64,000 bases of DNA, from positions 9,922,997 to 9,986,996 of the forward strand of contig NC_084809.1 in NCBI RefSeq assembly GCF_963583255.1, given 5' to 3'. A program made the position numbers and the translations under genes. Below are positions 11,391 through 21,894 of this stretch, piece after piece. The notes under the pieces were generated by a model. The model did no database searches. It saw only the letters and a list, made by a program, of their open reading frames with translations, and was not told the DNA's origin. Every line of letters begins with the position of its first letter. Position 1 is the stretch's first letter. Source of the stretch: Pyrus communis (lineage: Eukaryota > Streptophyta > Magnoliopsida > Rosales > Rosaceae).

Positions 11391-12302
11391 TATTTCATAA
11401 TTGTATGTTAATAGGATATTTATGTGTTTTTAGAATTTAAAACAACAAATTATTTGAATAAGAAAAATTCGTTTTGAATGAATTATGATAAGATAAGATA
11501 GGATGTTTGTGGTGATTTTAGAATATTTGTGATATTATTTTCTGAACTAGTTGGTTAATTAAATATAATAAAAATCATAATTTTTAATTAAAAATTAGTA
11601 AAAGAATATTTGATCAAAAATTTAAAAGTTATAGATGTTTGATTAATAAAATTCAAATTTGAGGCATCTATATCAAAATGCCCCATTTTTCATTGTGACA
11701 TGATACATCACGTGTTACTATATAAATAGTGGGATATGTAAGTTAAAATGTTAATAACTTAAAAAATAAAATTTCATACCATTTACATAGAAACACGTGA
11801 TGTATCACTTGTGTTCCTGTCACAACTAAAAATTTCTCGACAAATTACAATGTTTGATTCGCAGATGTGCATTGATACTTCGTGTGTAAATGTAATGTGG
11901 AATGCTCTTTACCGAATTTGCCCTGAACAATTCACAGGAATCACAACAATTGAGTATTGAACCAATGAATAAGGAAGAAAAACCTTCAGGTTTCTGTAAG
12001 TTTGACCGACTCTGACCGACTTCGACGACGTACGTGTAGACCAATGAACCAACAAGCGACGTGCATGCATGCGCCACATCTTCAAGGCTTTCACCGCTTT
12101 CATCCATCGTCTTCAGCGGCGCTGGCTAGATAAGCGTCCACACACCGAGACAGATCAAGAAGTTAAAGATAAATTGAAGCTCCGCATCAGAATTTGTTCT
12201 TCTGGTATTCTGGTGATTCTCTGCATATTATTCTTGATCAATACTTGTGGACCGACAGGAGTGTTGGGAGAAGGAGAATAGTAGCAGCCGCAGTAGTAAA
12301 AG
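11391..12302. other. Intergenic DNA upstream of a broken gene
   Basis: The part from 11391 to 11830 is AT-rich and featureless. From about 11900 to 12300 the sequence is less AT-rich and may be the leader or promoter of the broken gene at 12303. Open frames on both strands here lack family features. Confidence 0.4.
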
Positions 12303-12901
12303 ATGGAGGAAGACAGAGTCAATGAACAACCCAAAAAACCATCTCTGTGGGAGATGACGAATAATGCTTTTTCTTTGTACACATCTTCCCCCTTGAGGGT
12401 TCCAACATACATGGAGAAGGCCAAAACCCTATTTAATCAAGTTCAAGCTTACTTCTTCCCTCCTAATTTAGAGTAAGTGATATACTTCTTCAGTTTCTCA
12501 TTTATTATTATTTTCTTTAAGTATTTTCGAAGAAAAATAGTTGAAATTATTGATTAGGATTTTGTGCTAGTTATGAGATTAATTTCGTGGAGAAATGAAA
12601 ACGACACACTATTTTTCTCTTCCAACACGTTCATGTTTACTTTTTGTTATTTTCATTTGATTTATTAACTTCGATGCTAAAAAATAAGCAGGGGTGTCTA
12701 GGCAGTATGGGGACTATTGAAGTTGAGCCTGGTAGCGGTGGCAGCGGCGATGGAGGAGCTGGAGAGAAGGTTAAGGAGGTTGGGGCAGAGACAAGGTGGG
12801 GGACTCGGCGGAATCAGCAGCCAAAATAGAAGGAATAAGTGAAAAGAAGCTCTTCCGACGGTGATAATAGAGAAAGTAAAGGACCTCAATCTGAGCTCTA
12901 G
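12303..12901 (+). pseudogene. Frameshifted two-exon gene of unknown function
   Basis: Exon 1 (12303-12472) reads from MEEDRVNEQPKKPSLWEM to FNQVQAYFFPPNL and ends at a good donor (ga|gtaagt). Downstream (12690-12901), coding-like sequence continues but changes frame twice. One frame gives GGAGEKVKE, the next DKVGDSAESAAKIEG, and a third SSDGDNRESKGPQSEL and stop at 12901. Each piece is lysine/glutamate/serine-rich and reads as one continuous tail if two small indels are allowed. I do not recognise the family. It resembles short plant proteins with a conserved FFPPN segment and a charged tail. Unusual splicing could hide one frame change, but a decayed gene is simpler. The alternative frame stopping at 12829 gives no better tail. 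Confidence 0.5.
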
Positions 12902-13500
12902 CCTAGCTATAATCCAAGTAGAAGCGTAAAACATGAATTTTGGTCTTCTTATTCTCGAAGGTGTTCTTGTGTAGTACTACTTGTATGCGTTTAATTTGTT
13001 AGAAGTAACTAGAGTTTGGTAGTTTTCAGTAGATGGGGAAGCTTGTGTACTGATTCTACTGTACAATAGTACGTCTCATATTTCAAGAGTGAAACGTGAA
13101 AGACACTTGTCTCTATTTATATCACGACACGTGCTAAATCGAATTGTTTTCTCATATGAAAAAATCTCCTCTCTTTTTAGCATAATTCGATCAAATGGAA
13201 GTCTGATGAGTAATGTTATACTATTACATTTTTTACCACATGTGAACCGAAGGTAGGGCTTATTAACAGACGGTGGTCTTCATCTTTGTTAGAGTCGGAA
13301 TTTTTCATGTGCCCGAAATATGGTCTCCCGCTAAAAAGTGTTGTAATACAAATAGTAGAGATTTTTTTTTTAGTATTCAATCATTTGTGTTGGATGTATT
13401 GAATTGTCTTTCTAGTACATTGAAGGGAAATAATTTCTCCAGTATATCAAGATATGTTTCCGGCATATTACAATTTTCTCTTGTAAAAAGGTGTACACAT
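12902..13500. other. Intergenic DNA next to the plastid fragment
   Basis: No gene recognised. The 110-codon open frame near 13273-13605 runs into the antisense plastid 16S fragment and is not a real gene. Part of 13270-13500 might be further organelle DNA, but I could not match it. Confidence 0.4.
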
Positions 13501-13646
13501 AACGGTCGTTGTCAGCTGTTGTTCCCCTTCAAAGATCGGTTCTTGCGCATTACTCACTCATCCGCTACTAGAAACACCACTTTACGTTTGATTTGCATGT
13601 TTTAAGCATGCTGCCAGCATTCATTCCGGCCAGGATGGGACTCTCC
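13501..13646 (-). pseudogene. Nuclear copy of the 5' end of plastid 16S rRNA (NUPT)
   Basis: Read on the minus strand, the segment follows the start of bacterial/plastid 16S rRNA: the GAG-GATCCTGGC-type leader, then GCTGGC.GCATGCTTAA, the variable loop with AGTGGTGTTTC, TGAGTAA.GCG and GGGGAACAACAGCTG. About 145 bases are recognisable, with many substitutions and a small deletion, so the copy is old. The GGCGGCATGCTTAA-type stretch fits the plastid rather than the mitochondrial small-subunit rRNA. It cannot function as an rRNA gene. Confidence 0.8.
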
Positions 13647-14173
13647 AGCATTCAAAATCTGAGACTCGGTTTAGAAACAATCTTTCGAATCATATATCAC
13701 GGGGATTTCGATCCAATCGCCTGAAAAGGCAAAATTAAAAAAAGGAACGATCTGTGCGCAGAGACTTGAATCGAAGTCCTACCCCTTATTCTCTTTTGAT
13801 TGATATATATATAAAAGCATGCATGCAAGGGAAAAACCTACGACAATATGAAAAACGTGGTAATATCCAAAATAGGGAGTCGCTCTTTCGAGAATGCAAA
13901 TCCCATAAAGAGACTAATAAACCCATTAAAAAGTTATTGGATCAACATATGGGCGACTTGCAAATATATAATTTTGCTTTTTCAAGTTTGGAATGGCATC
14001 GATTTAATTATATATTCTAATCGGTAAAGTATCGACTTTATTCCCCCTGAAATCCTACTTGAGGTGGGGGACGTTGAGCAAAAGGGAACTCTTCATGTTG
14101 TGCATTTTTTTAGTGAAGTTGCTTTAACTTTAACTTGAGTATTATTAAATAATAATTATAAAAAGGATGAATA
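13647..14173 (+). other. Unexplained segment with an 88-codon open frame
   Basis: The open frame 13754-14020 encodes a basic protein with stretches such as NLRQYEKRGNIQNRESL and SHKETNKPIKKLLDQHMGD. Its composition is less random than other short frames in the window. I do not recognise it. It sits beside a plastid rRNA fragment, so it may also come from organelle DNA. Confidence 0.3.
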
Positions 14174-14178
14174 CTAAG

Positions 14179-14581
14179 TGTAACATCTCACATCGTTCAG
14201 AGGAGTGGATCATGTAAGCCTTATATGTATATTCCCATCTCTACCTAGCACGAGGCCTTTTAGGAGCTCCCTGACTTCAGGTTTCATCGGAACTCCGAAG
14301 TTAAACGAGTTCGTGGGAGAGCAATCCTAGGATAGATGACCTACTGGGAAGTTCTCGTGTGAGTTTCCAGAAACAAAACCGTGAGGGTGTGGTCGGGGCC
14401 CAAAACGGACAATATCGTGCTACTGGGAGAGCAATCCCAGGATAGGTGACCTACTGGAAGTTCTCGTGTGAGTTTCCAGAAACAAAACCGTGAGGGCGTA
14501 GTCGGGGCCCAAAACGGACAATATCGTACTACGGTGGAGTCGAGTCCGAGATACGATGAGGGTCTGGGCTGAGATGTGACA
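14179..14581 (+). mobile_element. Solo Cassandra LTR with an internal 110-bp duplication
   Basis: It begins TGTAACATCTCACATCG and ends GAGATGTGACA, with the 5-bp duplication CTAAG on both sides (14174-14178, 14582-14586). There is one LTR only, with no interior or second LTR. At 403 bp it is longer than the 284-287 bp of its relatives because a 110-bp unit starting 'gggagagcaatcc' is repeated at 14315 and 14425. That unit contains the 3' half of the 5S-like domain (the 'gataggtgacctactgg' region). Confidence 0.9.
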
Positions 14582-14586
14582 CTAAG

Positions 14587-14943
14587 AGCATCTTTAAAGG
14601 AAGAGTCAAAATGTCTATATTAACAATGAGTTAAAAATGACAACATTAGTGTTTTTTCAACCGAAATGTCTATTCTATATGGCATGATGAGGATGTCAGT
14701 AAAGGTGGTTGCTATCAGTTTTAACAACTTCTAATCTATTTTTAATGGCTAATAAATGCTTTTCTGTCGCAGTAATATAATTATGTAAATCCTATTATAT
14801 CTGAGATATTTTTAGTGGCTAATAATGCCTACTTTGAAGTGCTAATAATTGAAAATGTTTTAAAATCTTAGCGACCATACAATGATTAAGAATACAATAG
14901 CAAAAGAGAAAACATGACCCGCAAGTCAATCGATGTACTAAAA
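14587..14943. other. AT-rich DNA with a short-element terminus
   Basis: Begins 'agagcatctttaaagg', a phrase seen at the ends of many short plant DNA transposons, but I cannot find a matching right end. No gene. Confidence 0.3.
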
Positions 14944-15147
14944 AAGGAAAGAGATTCTGTTCTAATCTCTACTACCAAGGTTACCTAATCAAGTGATGCA
15001 GACCCTTAAAATTTGATCAAACGGCTAAAATTATTATAACTTTTAAAGGGCCCTCCTGTTTTTAGCCGTTGGATCAAATTTCAAGAATCCGGATCACTTG
15101 GTTAGGTAGCATTAGTGGAAAAGATTAAGAGAGGATCTCTTTCCCTA
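14944..15147. repeat. Foldback MITE, copy 1
   Basis: Two arms of about 90 bases are inverted copies of each other. The left arm has 'aaatttgatcaaacggctaaaa' and the right arm 'tagccgttggatcaaattt'. The outer ends are 'gagattctgttctaatctc' and 'gagaggatctctttcc'. Related copies lie at 52346-52545 and 54551-54739. A transcript would form a near-perfect hairpin. Confidence 0.7.
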
Positions 15148-16035
15148 AAAAAAACTTTGTCAAACAACTAGAAGTCTAGAACTCCACCTACTTGAACCAT
15201 CATCAACACATATTGATCACCTCTAGCGACACAAAATGGCAGCATACCAAAGCAAACCAAAATCTCTCGTAAATACTTCAAATAACACAACAAATTAAAC
15301 TTGTGTTTTTGTGAAAGCTAAACATTTTAAAACTCACTAGTCCTTAAAACAAATAAAATAAATTAAAATCTAAACATTTAAAACTCACAAGTATTTAGAT
15401 TCACATAGCACTTCAAAGCGTGTTGTTTGACATCGTAGTGTCACCGTCAACCACATTGAACAAGACACCGTCATAAAATACTTGTCAACCATATTGAGAT
15501 TTGAGACAATCACGTAGACAAGCAGAATAATTGTGTTGGACTAAAATCAACAACTACTCAGCAAAATCCTAACAAAAAACAATTATACGTAAATGCAACG
15601 GTGACAGAGTGAAAAACAGAAGACATAAATTAATTTTCACACGTCTATATTGTTTTGTTCTAAACATCATAAAAAATTTTAATTCAAAACGAAAGTTCCA
15701 TTTTTTCTTAATCTGAATGCAATAACAAAAAAAAATATAAAGTCTTTGGGTGTTCCAAATTGACCAACTCATCAATAACAAAAAAAAAAAAAAATAGTAA
15801 AAAAAAAAAAAAAAAAGACAAAGAATTCACCAATAAAAAAAAGCTTTTGACGGTACGGTCGGGAATGTACCTCTATAACCCTCTCGCTCCTCCCTCCCCC
15901 CACCAGTCCACCGTCTCTCTCTCACACCATCCAGCACTCTCTTTCTCGCATACACACCTAAATTTGCTCTTGATATTTTCCTCTTATCCAAACACCCCCT
16001 CAAAATCTCCCCTCTCTCTAGCAATTCTGTCATCA
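15148..16035. other. Intergenic DNA and probable promoter of the 16036 gene
   Basis: AT-rich sequence with A-runs near 15780-15840. From about 15870 the sequence turns pyrimidine-rich (ctctctctctc-type patches), as in plant leaders just upstream of the start codon at 16036. An open frame continues upstream from 16036 to 15760, but that extension starts in a lysine-rich A-run and is not credible coding sequence. Confidence 0.45.
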
Positions 16036-16991
16036 ATGGCAAGGTCGATTTCTCAAACCCTTACCCTAACCCGCCACCTCTCCTCCAAATCATCGCCGCC
16101 CTCCTCCTCCCGCCTAATAAACCTGCGCGCCCAATCCACCCTCCCTTTTCACCATGACCCACCAACCGACTCCTCCGCCGACTCGCCTTCCGATCCCCTT
16201 CTGCGCAAGCTCGAGGACGCCATCCACCGGATCATCGTCCGCCGATCCGCGCCCGATTGGCTGCCCTTTCTGCCCGGCGCCTCCTACTGGGTCCCTCCCC
16301 CACGGTCGAGATCGCACGGCCTGGCTCAGCTGGTCGATAAGTTGGCTAACCCTCTGAGTGAGGAGGAGACCATGTCTATGACCACTGTTAGAGGATGGCC
16401 TTCTTCTGCTTATTTTATCGAAGGTTTGCTTCCGTTTGTCGATTTTATGAATTGGGTTCTGTTCAAAATTGGGTTTTTATCCTTCAATTAATTGGGATTG
16501 GAAATTTATTATTTTGCGTTGTGGTTGATTTAATTGAATCATCTAATTCGTTTCTGCATCTGGGTTTGGTTCTGAATTATGCAATTTTCTCTCTTTAGGT
16601 GAGAATATCAAAAATCTAAAAGCGTTTACGGATTGATCATATTTTTAGGCATTGATCTTGATTTGTTAATGATAAAAAGTAGCTAGAATGATTAAGATAA
16701 AGGAATTATTCTGGCTTTTATTTTTTATTTTTTATAATGTATGTCTTTTGGGGCATTGGATGGATTAAGAGCTTTTGTGATAAAAAGTATTGAAATCTTT
16801 TGTATAATAAATGATTTTCTTACAGTGGTTGCTTATGCTATGCTTTCCTTTTCTTTGTAGGTACATCTCCACAACTGATGGAGCCTGTGATTGTGGTTCA
16901 GAGTTCTGATGATGTGCCCAATCCCCAACCGACAGAGACCGGGGATCAAAGTTCTGACAATGTGTCCAAGTCTGAGGATGAGGAGGGATGA
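16036..16991 (+). CDS. Small probable mitochondrial protein, two exons
   Basis: Exons 16036-16423 and 16861-16991 join in phase (donor gaag|gtttgc, acceptor ttctttgtag|gt) to give 172 residues. The start MARSISQTLTLTRHLSSK begins an arginine/serine-rich, acid-poor stretch that looks like a mitochondrial presequence to about residue 55. A charged helix follows (LLRKLEDAIHRIIVRRS), then a distinctive core APDWLPFLPGASYWVPP and a helix LAQLVDKLANPLSEEE. The tail is acidic and serine-rich, ending KSEDEEG. I know similar short plant proteins with the PDWLPF-PG-SYWVPP core, but I cannot name a function. I used the internal start because the upstream open frame is low complexity. A possible intron in the 3' untranslated region starts near 17020. 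Confidence 0.75.
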
Positions 16992-18540
16992 ACCATATAG
17001 TTCTCAAAAGCGGCATCTGAGGTGAGTTTTAAGAACAATTGGCTGAGTTCTGTATTGTTGACACGAAATATGTTTACTCAATTAGTAAAACTCAATGCCA
17101 TTACGTTGGGTTTCATCCCGTGGAGTATAATGGTTTTAACAACAAATAATCAAACTAATTTGGGGGTAAACTGGATTAACCTAGGATTTTTGTGGAAGTT
17201 TAAGATTACGGAAGTTAAGCTGCTTCATATTCAAAGACTAAAGAGAAATGCTTTCATCTTTCCTAAAGTAGAAAATATATTTCCGAATACTAATTAGGTT
17301 GATCAATAGTTCAGTATGGAGCATACTGAATTACAGTCTGTGCTGATAACATCTATTTTGACCTTGTTCATCCTGATTTAAAGCTGGCGTTTAGGGCCGT
17401 GGTTAATTCACCAACCACTGTTAAATTTTTAGGAGAGGCTTGTGTATGCTCTTATTAAGGATCCTAATAATATCATTAATAGTTGAATTCATCTATCTCT
17501 ATGTCATAAAAGTTGGATTTGGAGAGCTTCAAACTTGATCCTTTAGTATAACGGTGATTTTAACCTGAAATGAGTTGATGCCATGGGGGCTGATCTTAGG
17601 ACAAAAGACTTAAAATCTGGTTGTGAATGATACTGCTTTTTATGTTGTATTGCTTATGCTTTCCTGATAAGCAGCTTATAGATGGACTGTTCCTTGAATT
17701 TTACTATTTGCTAAACTAAGCCATTGCTTGAAAGCTAATAATACCTTGGTTGCTGGGATACGCAGGCTCATTTAGTCTTGTAAAATGTATGTAGGACGAC
17801 GAAAGATACATTGATGAAAGGCATTTTGTCAAGGTCAAGAGCTGTAGAGATGCAACCTGGTTAGCGAGGTTGAAGGACTTCTATCCGAGTTCAAGATTAC
17901 AACCAAAAAGGAGTTTACTGTAATTATTCATGAAGTATGTACAGTTGATCGTTTTCAGTTGAATTGAATGTTATTTGTACCTACGCCCGCATGGTAAATT
18001 TGATGAATCCAAGTTTTACCATCAACATTTCAGTTTTTATCTGGATGTCCATGTAAATATACTAAAGAAGTGCACCAATCCTCTCTCTCTCTATACCTAT
18101 TCCCGCATGGTTACTTGTCCCACAGAGAAGTAAACAGAAGGGTTTTATGAGATGATCGACGAGACTTTCGTCCTATAAAACAGCTGCAAGACATTGCTAG
18201 TCCAGAAATTTTTTACTCAAATCCTTTCCTTCCTTTCCCGGCCATGACCAACTACGCTGCATGCTCTCATCTTCTCATTTTATAATTTTTCTCATAAATT
18301 GTAGCGCAAGTAGTACTGGAGGTGGAGGAAATCATTTTATTGAGTTTAGTTTCAAATTCCTTTTTAAAGAAAATCTGATTGGGAACATGTAGACAGGAGA
18401 CAATTAATTCCACTAAAATGGAGGCACTTTCTGGTAAACTTGCAACACAAGAAAATCCAAGTTCGCATAAATAGTACTATTTGAATTTATGAGGTGGAAA
18501 ACAATGTGCTTGAACTTGAAAATCATTTGAGCCTTTTGTT
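16992..18540. other. 3' untranslated region and intergenic DNA
   Basis: Directly after the stop, 'ctgag|gtgagt' (about 17020) looks like a donor for an intron in the 3' untranslated region, and 'tgtag' near 17793 is a candidate acceptor. The sequence to about 17980 could belong to the transcript. The rest has no recognisable feature. Confidence 0.4.
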
Positions 18541-18544
18541 TTGG

Positions 18545-19442
18545 AACAAATGATAATATCTACACTAAAGGGGTGGAGGAGTTGCCAAGTCTTATTATGG
18601 CTTTCCATAATATGTTGTTCAACTTCGCCTTTGGCGAGCCACTTAGTATTACGGTCTAGTGTTATACCTCCCCTTGTAAGTGAGGTCTTAGGTTCGATTC
18701 TCGCCAAAATCAAATTTGTCACATCCCGGCCCGGGGTCCACCACATCCCGGGCTCGCTCCACCACCATAGCATGATATTGTCCGCTTTGGACCCCGACCA
18801 CGCCCTCATGGTTTTGTTTCTGGGAACTCAGACGAGAACTTCCCAGTGGGTCACCCATCCTGGGAATGCTCTCGCACGCTACTCGCTTAACTTCGGAGTT
18901 CCGATGGAACCCGAAGCTAATGAGCTCCCAAAAGGCCTTGTGCTGGGTAGGGATGAGAATATACATATAAGGATCACTCCCCTGGGCGATGTGGGATCTT
19001 ACAATCCACCCCCCTTAGGGGCCCAACGTCCTCGTCGGCACACCACGGCCAGGGTTAGGCTCTTATACCAAATTGTCACATCCCAGCCCGAGCCCCCACC
19101 ACATCCCGAGCTCGACTTCACCGTAGCACGTTATTGTCCGCTTTGGGCCCTAATGACGCCCTCACGGTTTTGTTTCTGAGAACTCACACAAGAACTTCCC
19201 AGTGGGTCACCCATCCTGGGAATACTCTCGCGCACTACTCGCTTAACTTCGGAGTTCCCATGGAACCCGAAGCCAATGAGCTCCCAAAAGACCTGGTGCT
19301 GGGTAGGAATGAGAATATACATATGAAGATCACTCCCCTGGGCGATGAGAGATCTTACAAAATTTAAACCATAATATTGCTAACCCATTGTGTAACTTAG
19401 CTCACTCTCCCACCATTTTAGCGTTAGATAATATCATTTGTT
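18545..19442. mobile_element. MITE interrupted by a Cassandra element
   Basis: The left end aacaaatgataatatct (18545-18561) and right end agataatatcatttgtt (19426-19442) are inverted repeats with one mismatch. Without the nested Cassandra the element is about 250 bp. Its interior carries 'gtaagtgaggtcttaggttcgattctcgcc', a tRNA-like phrase that recurs in altered form near 19480-19540 and 53150-53205. The element's own target duplication is not clear. Confidence 0.6.
18717..19359 (-). mobile_element. Complete Cassandra TRIM, inserted in a MITE
   Basis: LTRs lie at 18717-19003 and 19074-19359 with a 70-bp interior between them. The flanking duplication is AAATT (18712-18716 and 19360-19364). 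On the minus strand the primer site reads TGGTATAAGAGC, one base off the usual TGGTATCAGAGC. The purine tract and the 5S-like LTR domain are kept. In the left LTR (the 3' LTR of this minus-oriented element) the LTR start reads TGTAAGATCC rather than TGTGACATCC. Larger LTR differences than in the 10748 copy suggest an older insertion. Confidence 0.93.
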
Positions 19443-20041
19443 TAAAAAAAAAAAAACTTTGCATTTGGTGAAAATCAAATCTAAGACCTCTCACTTACAA
19501 ATGAAGATGAATACTACTAGATCATATTACTAAGTTGCAAAAATCATTCAAGTTATGGATGATGTATTGTTGTTCATCACTGTTTGCTGTAAGTTGTGTT
19601 CCCTCTCTACCGATTTGTTGTGCGGTGATCGAATGAGTATGACAACTTTTAACTGTTTTGCTTAAGACATTGTCGCATAGTGTTACCAGTTTACTCATGT
19701 TATAATGTGTATATATCTATGTATTAATACTAAACCATATTGGTACAAATGAGACAAGCTTAAAAGCATTTACTGGTAATTTAGTAGGAAAGAATGAATG
19801 ACAATAAATTTCAGAACCTGTCCAACAGTTATAACGTTTTACTCGAGTATAACGCTCGTCAAAACATAGAGAACTGCATTAAAACTCTACAAAATTTAAT
19901 TCCATTTGTAACCTACTCCCCGAGCATCAAAATTTCTATATAAATCCTTACCCTGTATCTTCTCCAACATCAACACGTCCAATCTGCCAAACCCTTTTTC
20001 TGGGATAGCACAAAAGAGAAGTTCCAAGCTTCCTAATAGCC
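19443..20041. promoter_or_regulatory. Promoter region of prolamin-like gene 1
   Basis: A TATA box (tatataaat, about 19938) lies about 100 bases before the start codon. The 200 bases upstream share phrases such as 'tttaattccatt.gtaac' and 'tataaatcctt' with the promoter of gene 2 (35640-35866) and with the orphan promoter at 25880-26035. Before about 19560 the sequence is MITE-related. Confidence 0.6.
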
Positions 20042-20473
20042 ATGTCTAGACAAGCTCAAGCACTACTTTCACTACTCCTACTGGCAACATGTGCAGCAAC
20101 CGGGGCGGATGTGCCACCACCGCCCTTCCCGACCATCCCAAGCCTATTCCCGCCAGGGACCCCAAGCCTGCTGCCAACCGGCATCCCGGGCCTATTCCCT
20201 CCTGGGATTCCAGGGCTTTCTCCGCCGGGAACCCCGGGTGAGGTAGCAAAGTGCTGGTCTTCACTTCAGAACATTCCAGGGTGTGCATCGGAAATTTATA
20301 CCACAATCTTGACCGGTAAATTTGCACTAGGCCCTGCTTGTTGCAAGGCTTTCATCGAAGTTGATCAGAATTGCTTGCCGAAGTTGTTCCCATTGTTTCC
20401 TTCCATTCCTACATTCCTCAAGAGCAGCTGTGCTACTGCTGCTGCTCCTAAAGCAGCTGGATCAAGGCAGTAG
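20042..20473 (+). CDS. Secreted prolamin-like (ECA1-type) six-cysteine protein 1
   Basis: A single exon of 143 residues. Residues 1-21 form a signal peptide (MSRQAQALLSLLLLATCAAT). Residues 24-66 are a proline-rich linker built of PPG-I/T-P-G-L repeats. Residues 70-130 carry the prolamin-like domain with cysteines at 71, 81, 100, 101, 111 and 130 in the order CW...GC...ACC...NC...SC. This matches the ECA1-gametogenesis/egg-cell-secreted (EC1-like) group, whose members are small apoplastic proteins often expressed in reproductive tissue. A specific role cannot be read from sequence. A close paralogue lies at 35867, and both sit beside NLR genes in a duplicated block. A TATA box is visible upstream. 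The start is set by the signal peptide. Confidence 0.85.
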   Translation: MSRQAQALLSLLLLATCAATGADVPPPPFPTIPSLFPPGTPSLLPTGIPGLFPPGIPGLSPPGTPGEVAKCWSSLQNIPGCASEIYTTILTGKFALGPACCKAFIEVDQNCLPKLFPLFPSIPTFLKSSCATAAAPKAAGSRQ

Positions 20474-21894
20474 TAACCGAGTAGCCGGTTGAGATGATAA
20501 TTTTTGCAGGAAATAAGTAGATCTTGGCTTCAATTAGGTATAGCCGTGCATGGTTTTTCTTTTGTTTACATTGGGAGCCAGTTAAGTTGGTAGGTTTTGG
20601 AGGCTTTAGCCTTCAGGATTGTGATTTGCATGATGGATCTAATTATAATAATAACCGGCTTACAGTCTCATCAAAAAATATAGTCTCTCTCTAAAGTTTT
20701 TGGTTTTGAAAGTGATACACGCGATGGTGGGGTCGGGAGGGGGTAATGGAACTTCAAACCTTGGTTGCAAAGTTGAATATTCTTAACCAACTAAGCGAAA
20801 AGTCTCTCTCTTTCAAGTTAAAAAAAAATTACAATTTCACGGTATAAATTCCGATTTAAAGTTTCTTGAGAAAAAAATTGGATAGTTAATTGATCATTAT
20901 GTGAGATAATTTGTGGAAATGTCCTCGGCTTGATCAGTTTTTATGTGAGAACCTTGTTGTCAAGTGGCTACCATGCTGTTATCTCACAGCCATTAGGTAG
21001 AACATATCTTATGAATAGTGGGAACACCTAAAGAATCAGAACTTCTGGGTTCGCCTTTCATATCTCGTACCCGTTACATGTTGTTCACAGGATGAGGTGA
21101 TACAGGAGAGTATTCGTTTGTTCTATAAATCTATGGCATGGTAGGCACGTAGCTCTCCAAATTACTTGATTTATCTTAAATCCTTTCTTCTTCCTTTTAC
21201 CCAAGAACAACCGTGCTGCCATCAACGGGAAAATTTTGCATATATTCCCTAGTTTCTTCTCCAAGGGAAATTTAAGATTTTGTGGCTTCACATTACCAAA
21301 ACTCTATGTATCCCTCATCTTCTAAATTTGAAATTTCTAATTTTCTCATATTTTGTAGCTCACGTGATGTGGGATGAGATAATTTTATAGAGATTCTTGT
21401 ATGCATACACTATTTTATGACACAAAATCTGGGGATGTAGGTTATGTGAAAGTTTTGAATACGACGTCTTTTCCACAATAATTGGTAACGCAACTAGTAT
21501 GTAAGATGTTGGATATATATGAGAAGGGCTTTATATGCGTTCATGGTATGGAATAAACTTTTCCCTCCTCTTATAACATAGTAGAAGTTGTCATTGACAT
21601 CTTCTAAACCAACTTCAAATCATTCGTGTCTTCCAGTTCTAAAATTCCTCTATTTCTCGTACCTTGAAACCAAACTCTTATTCTGTCCCTTTTGAAATTC
21701 CAAATTCTGGTTACTTGTTCTACATCATGAGCAATCCAAGGCATCAAAATATATGTAATACATACATGAATATCAAACTGATCAAGATTATTTACAAGAG
21801 TATTTGCAACTACCTACAAGAGTATTTACAGTAATTTACAATGTATGCAGCATCTCCTTTAGTAATATCAAACTGATCAGGTGAAGTAAAACAT
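20474..21894. other. Intergenic DNA; left part of duplicated unit A
   Basis: After the gene 1 3' region, sequence from about 20885 aligns with 28737 onward: both begin 'ttgatcattatgtgagata', and the match continues to the NLR 3' end. In unit B this match is broken by an LTR element at 28900. The part 21069-21890 corresponds to 29719-30580. No separate gene is seen. Confidence 0.65.

Noticed and set aside
11909..12424. Several 60-95-codon frames upstream of the broken gene at 12303
   Set aside because: They overlap each other on both strands and show no domain or signal. More likely leader and promoter sequence.
18541..19367. Long open frames across the 18.5-19.4 kb Cassandra element (and similar ones at 10635-11324 and 63274-63930)
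   Set aside because: They read through LTR and 5S-like sequence in either direction and recur in every copy. Cassandra encodes no protein.
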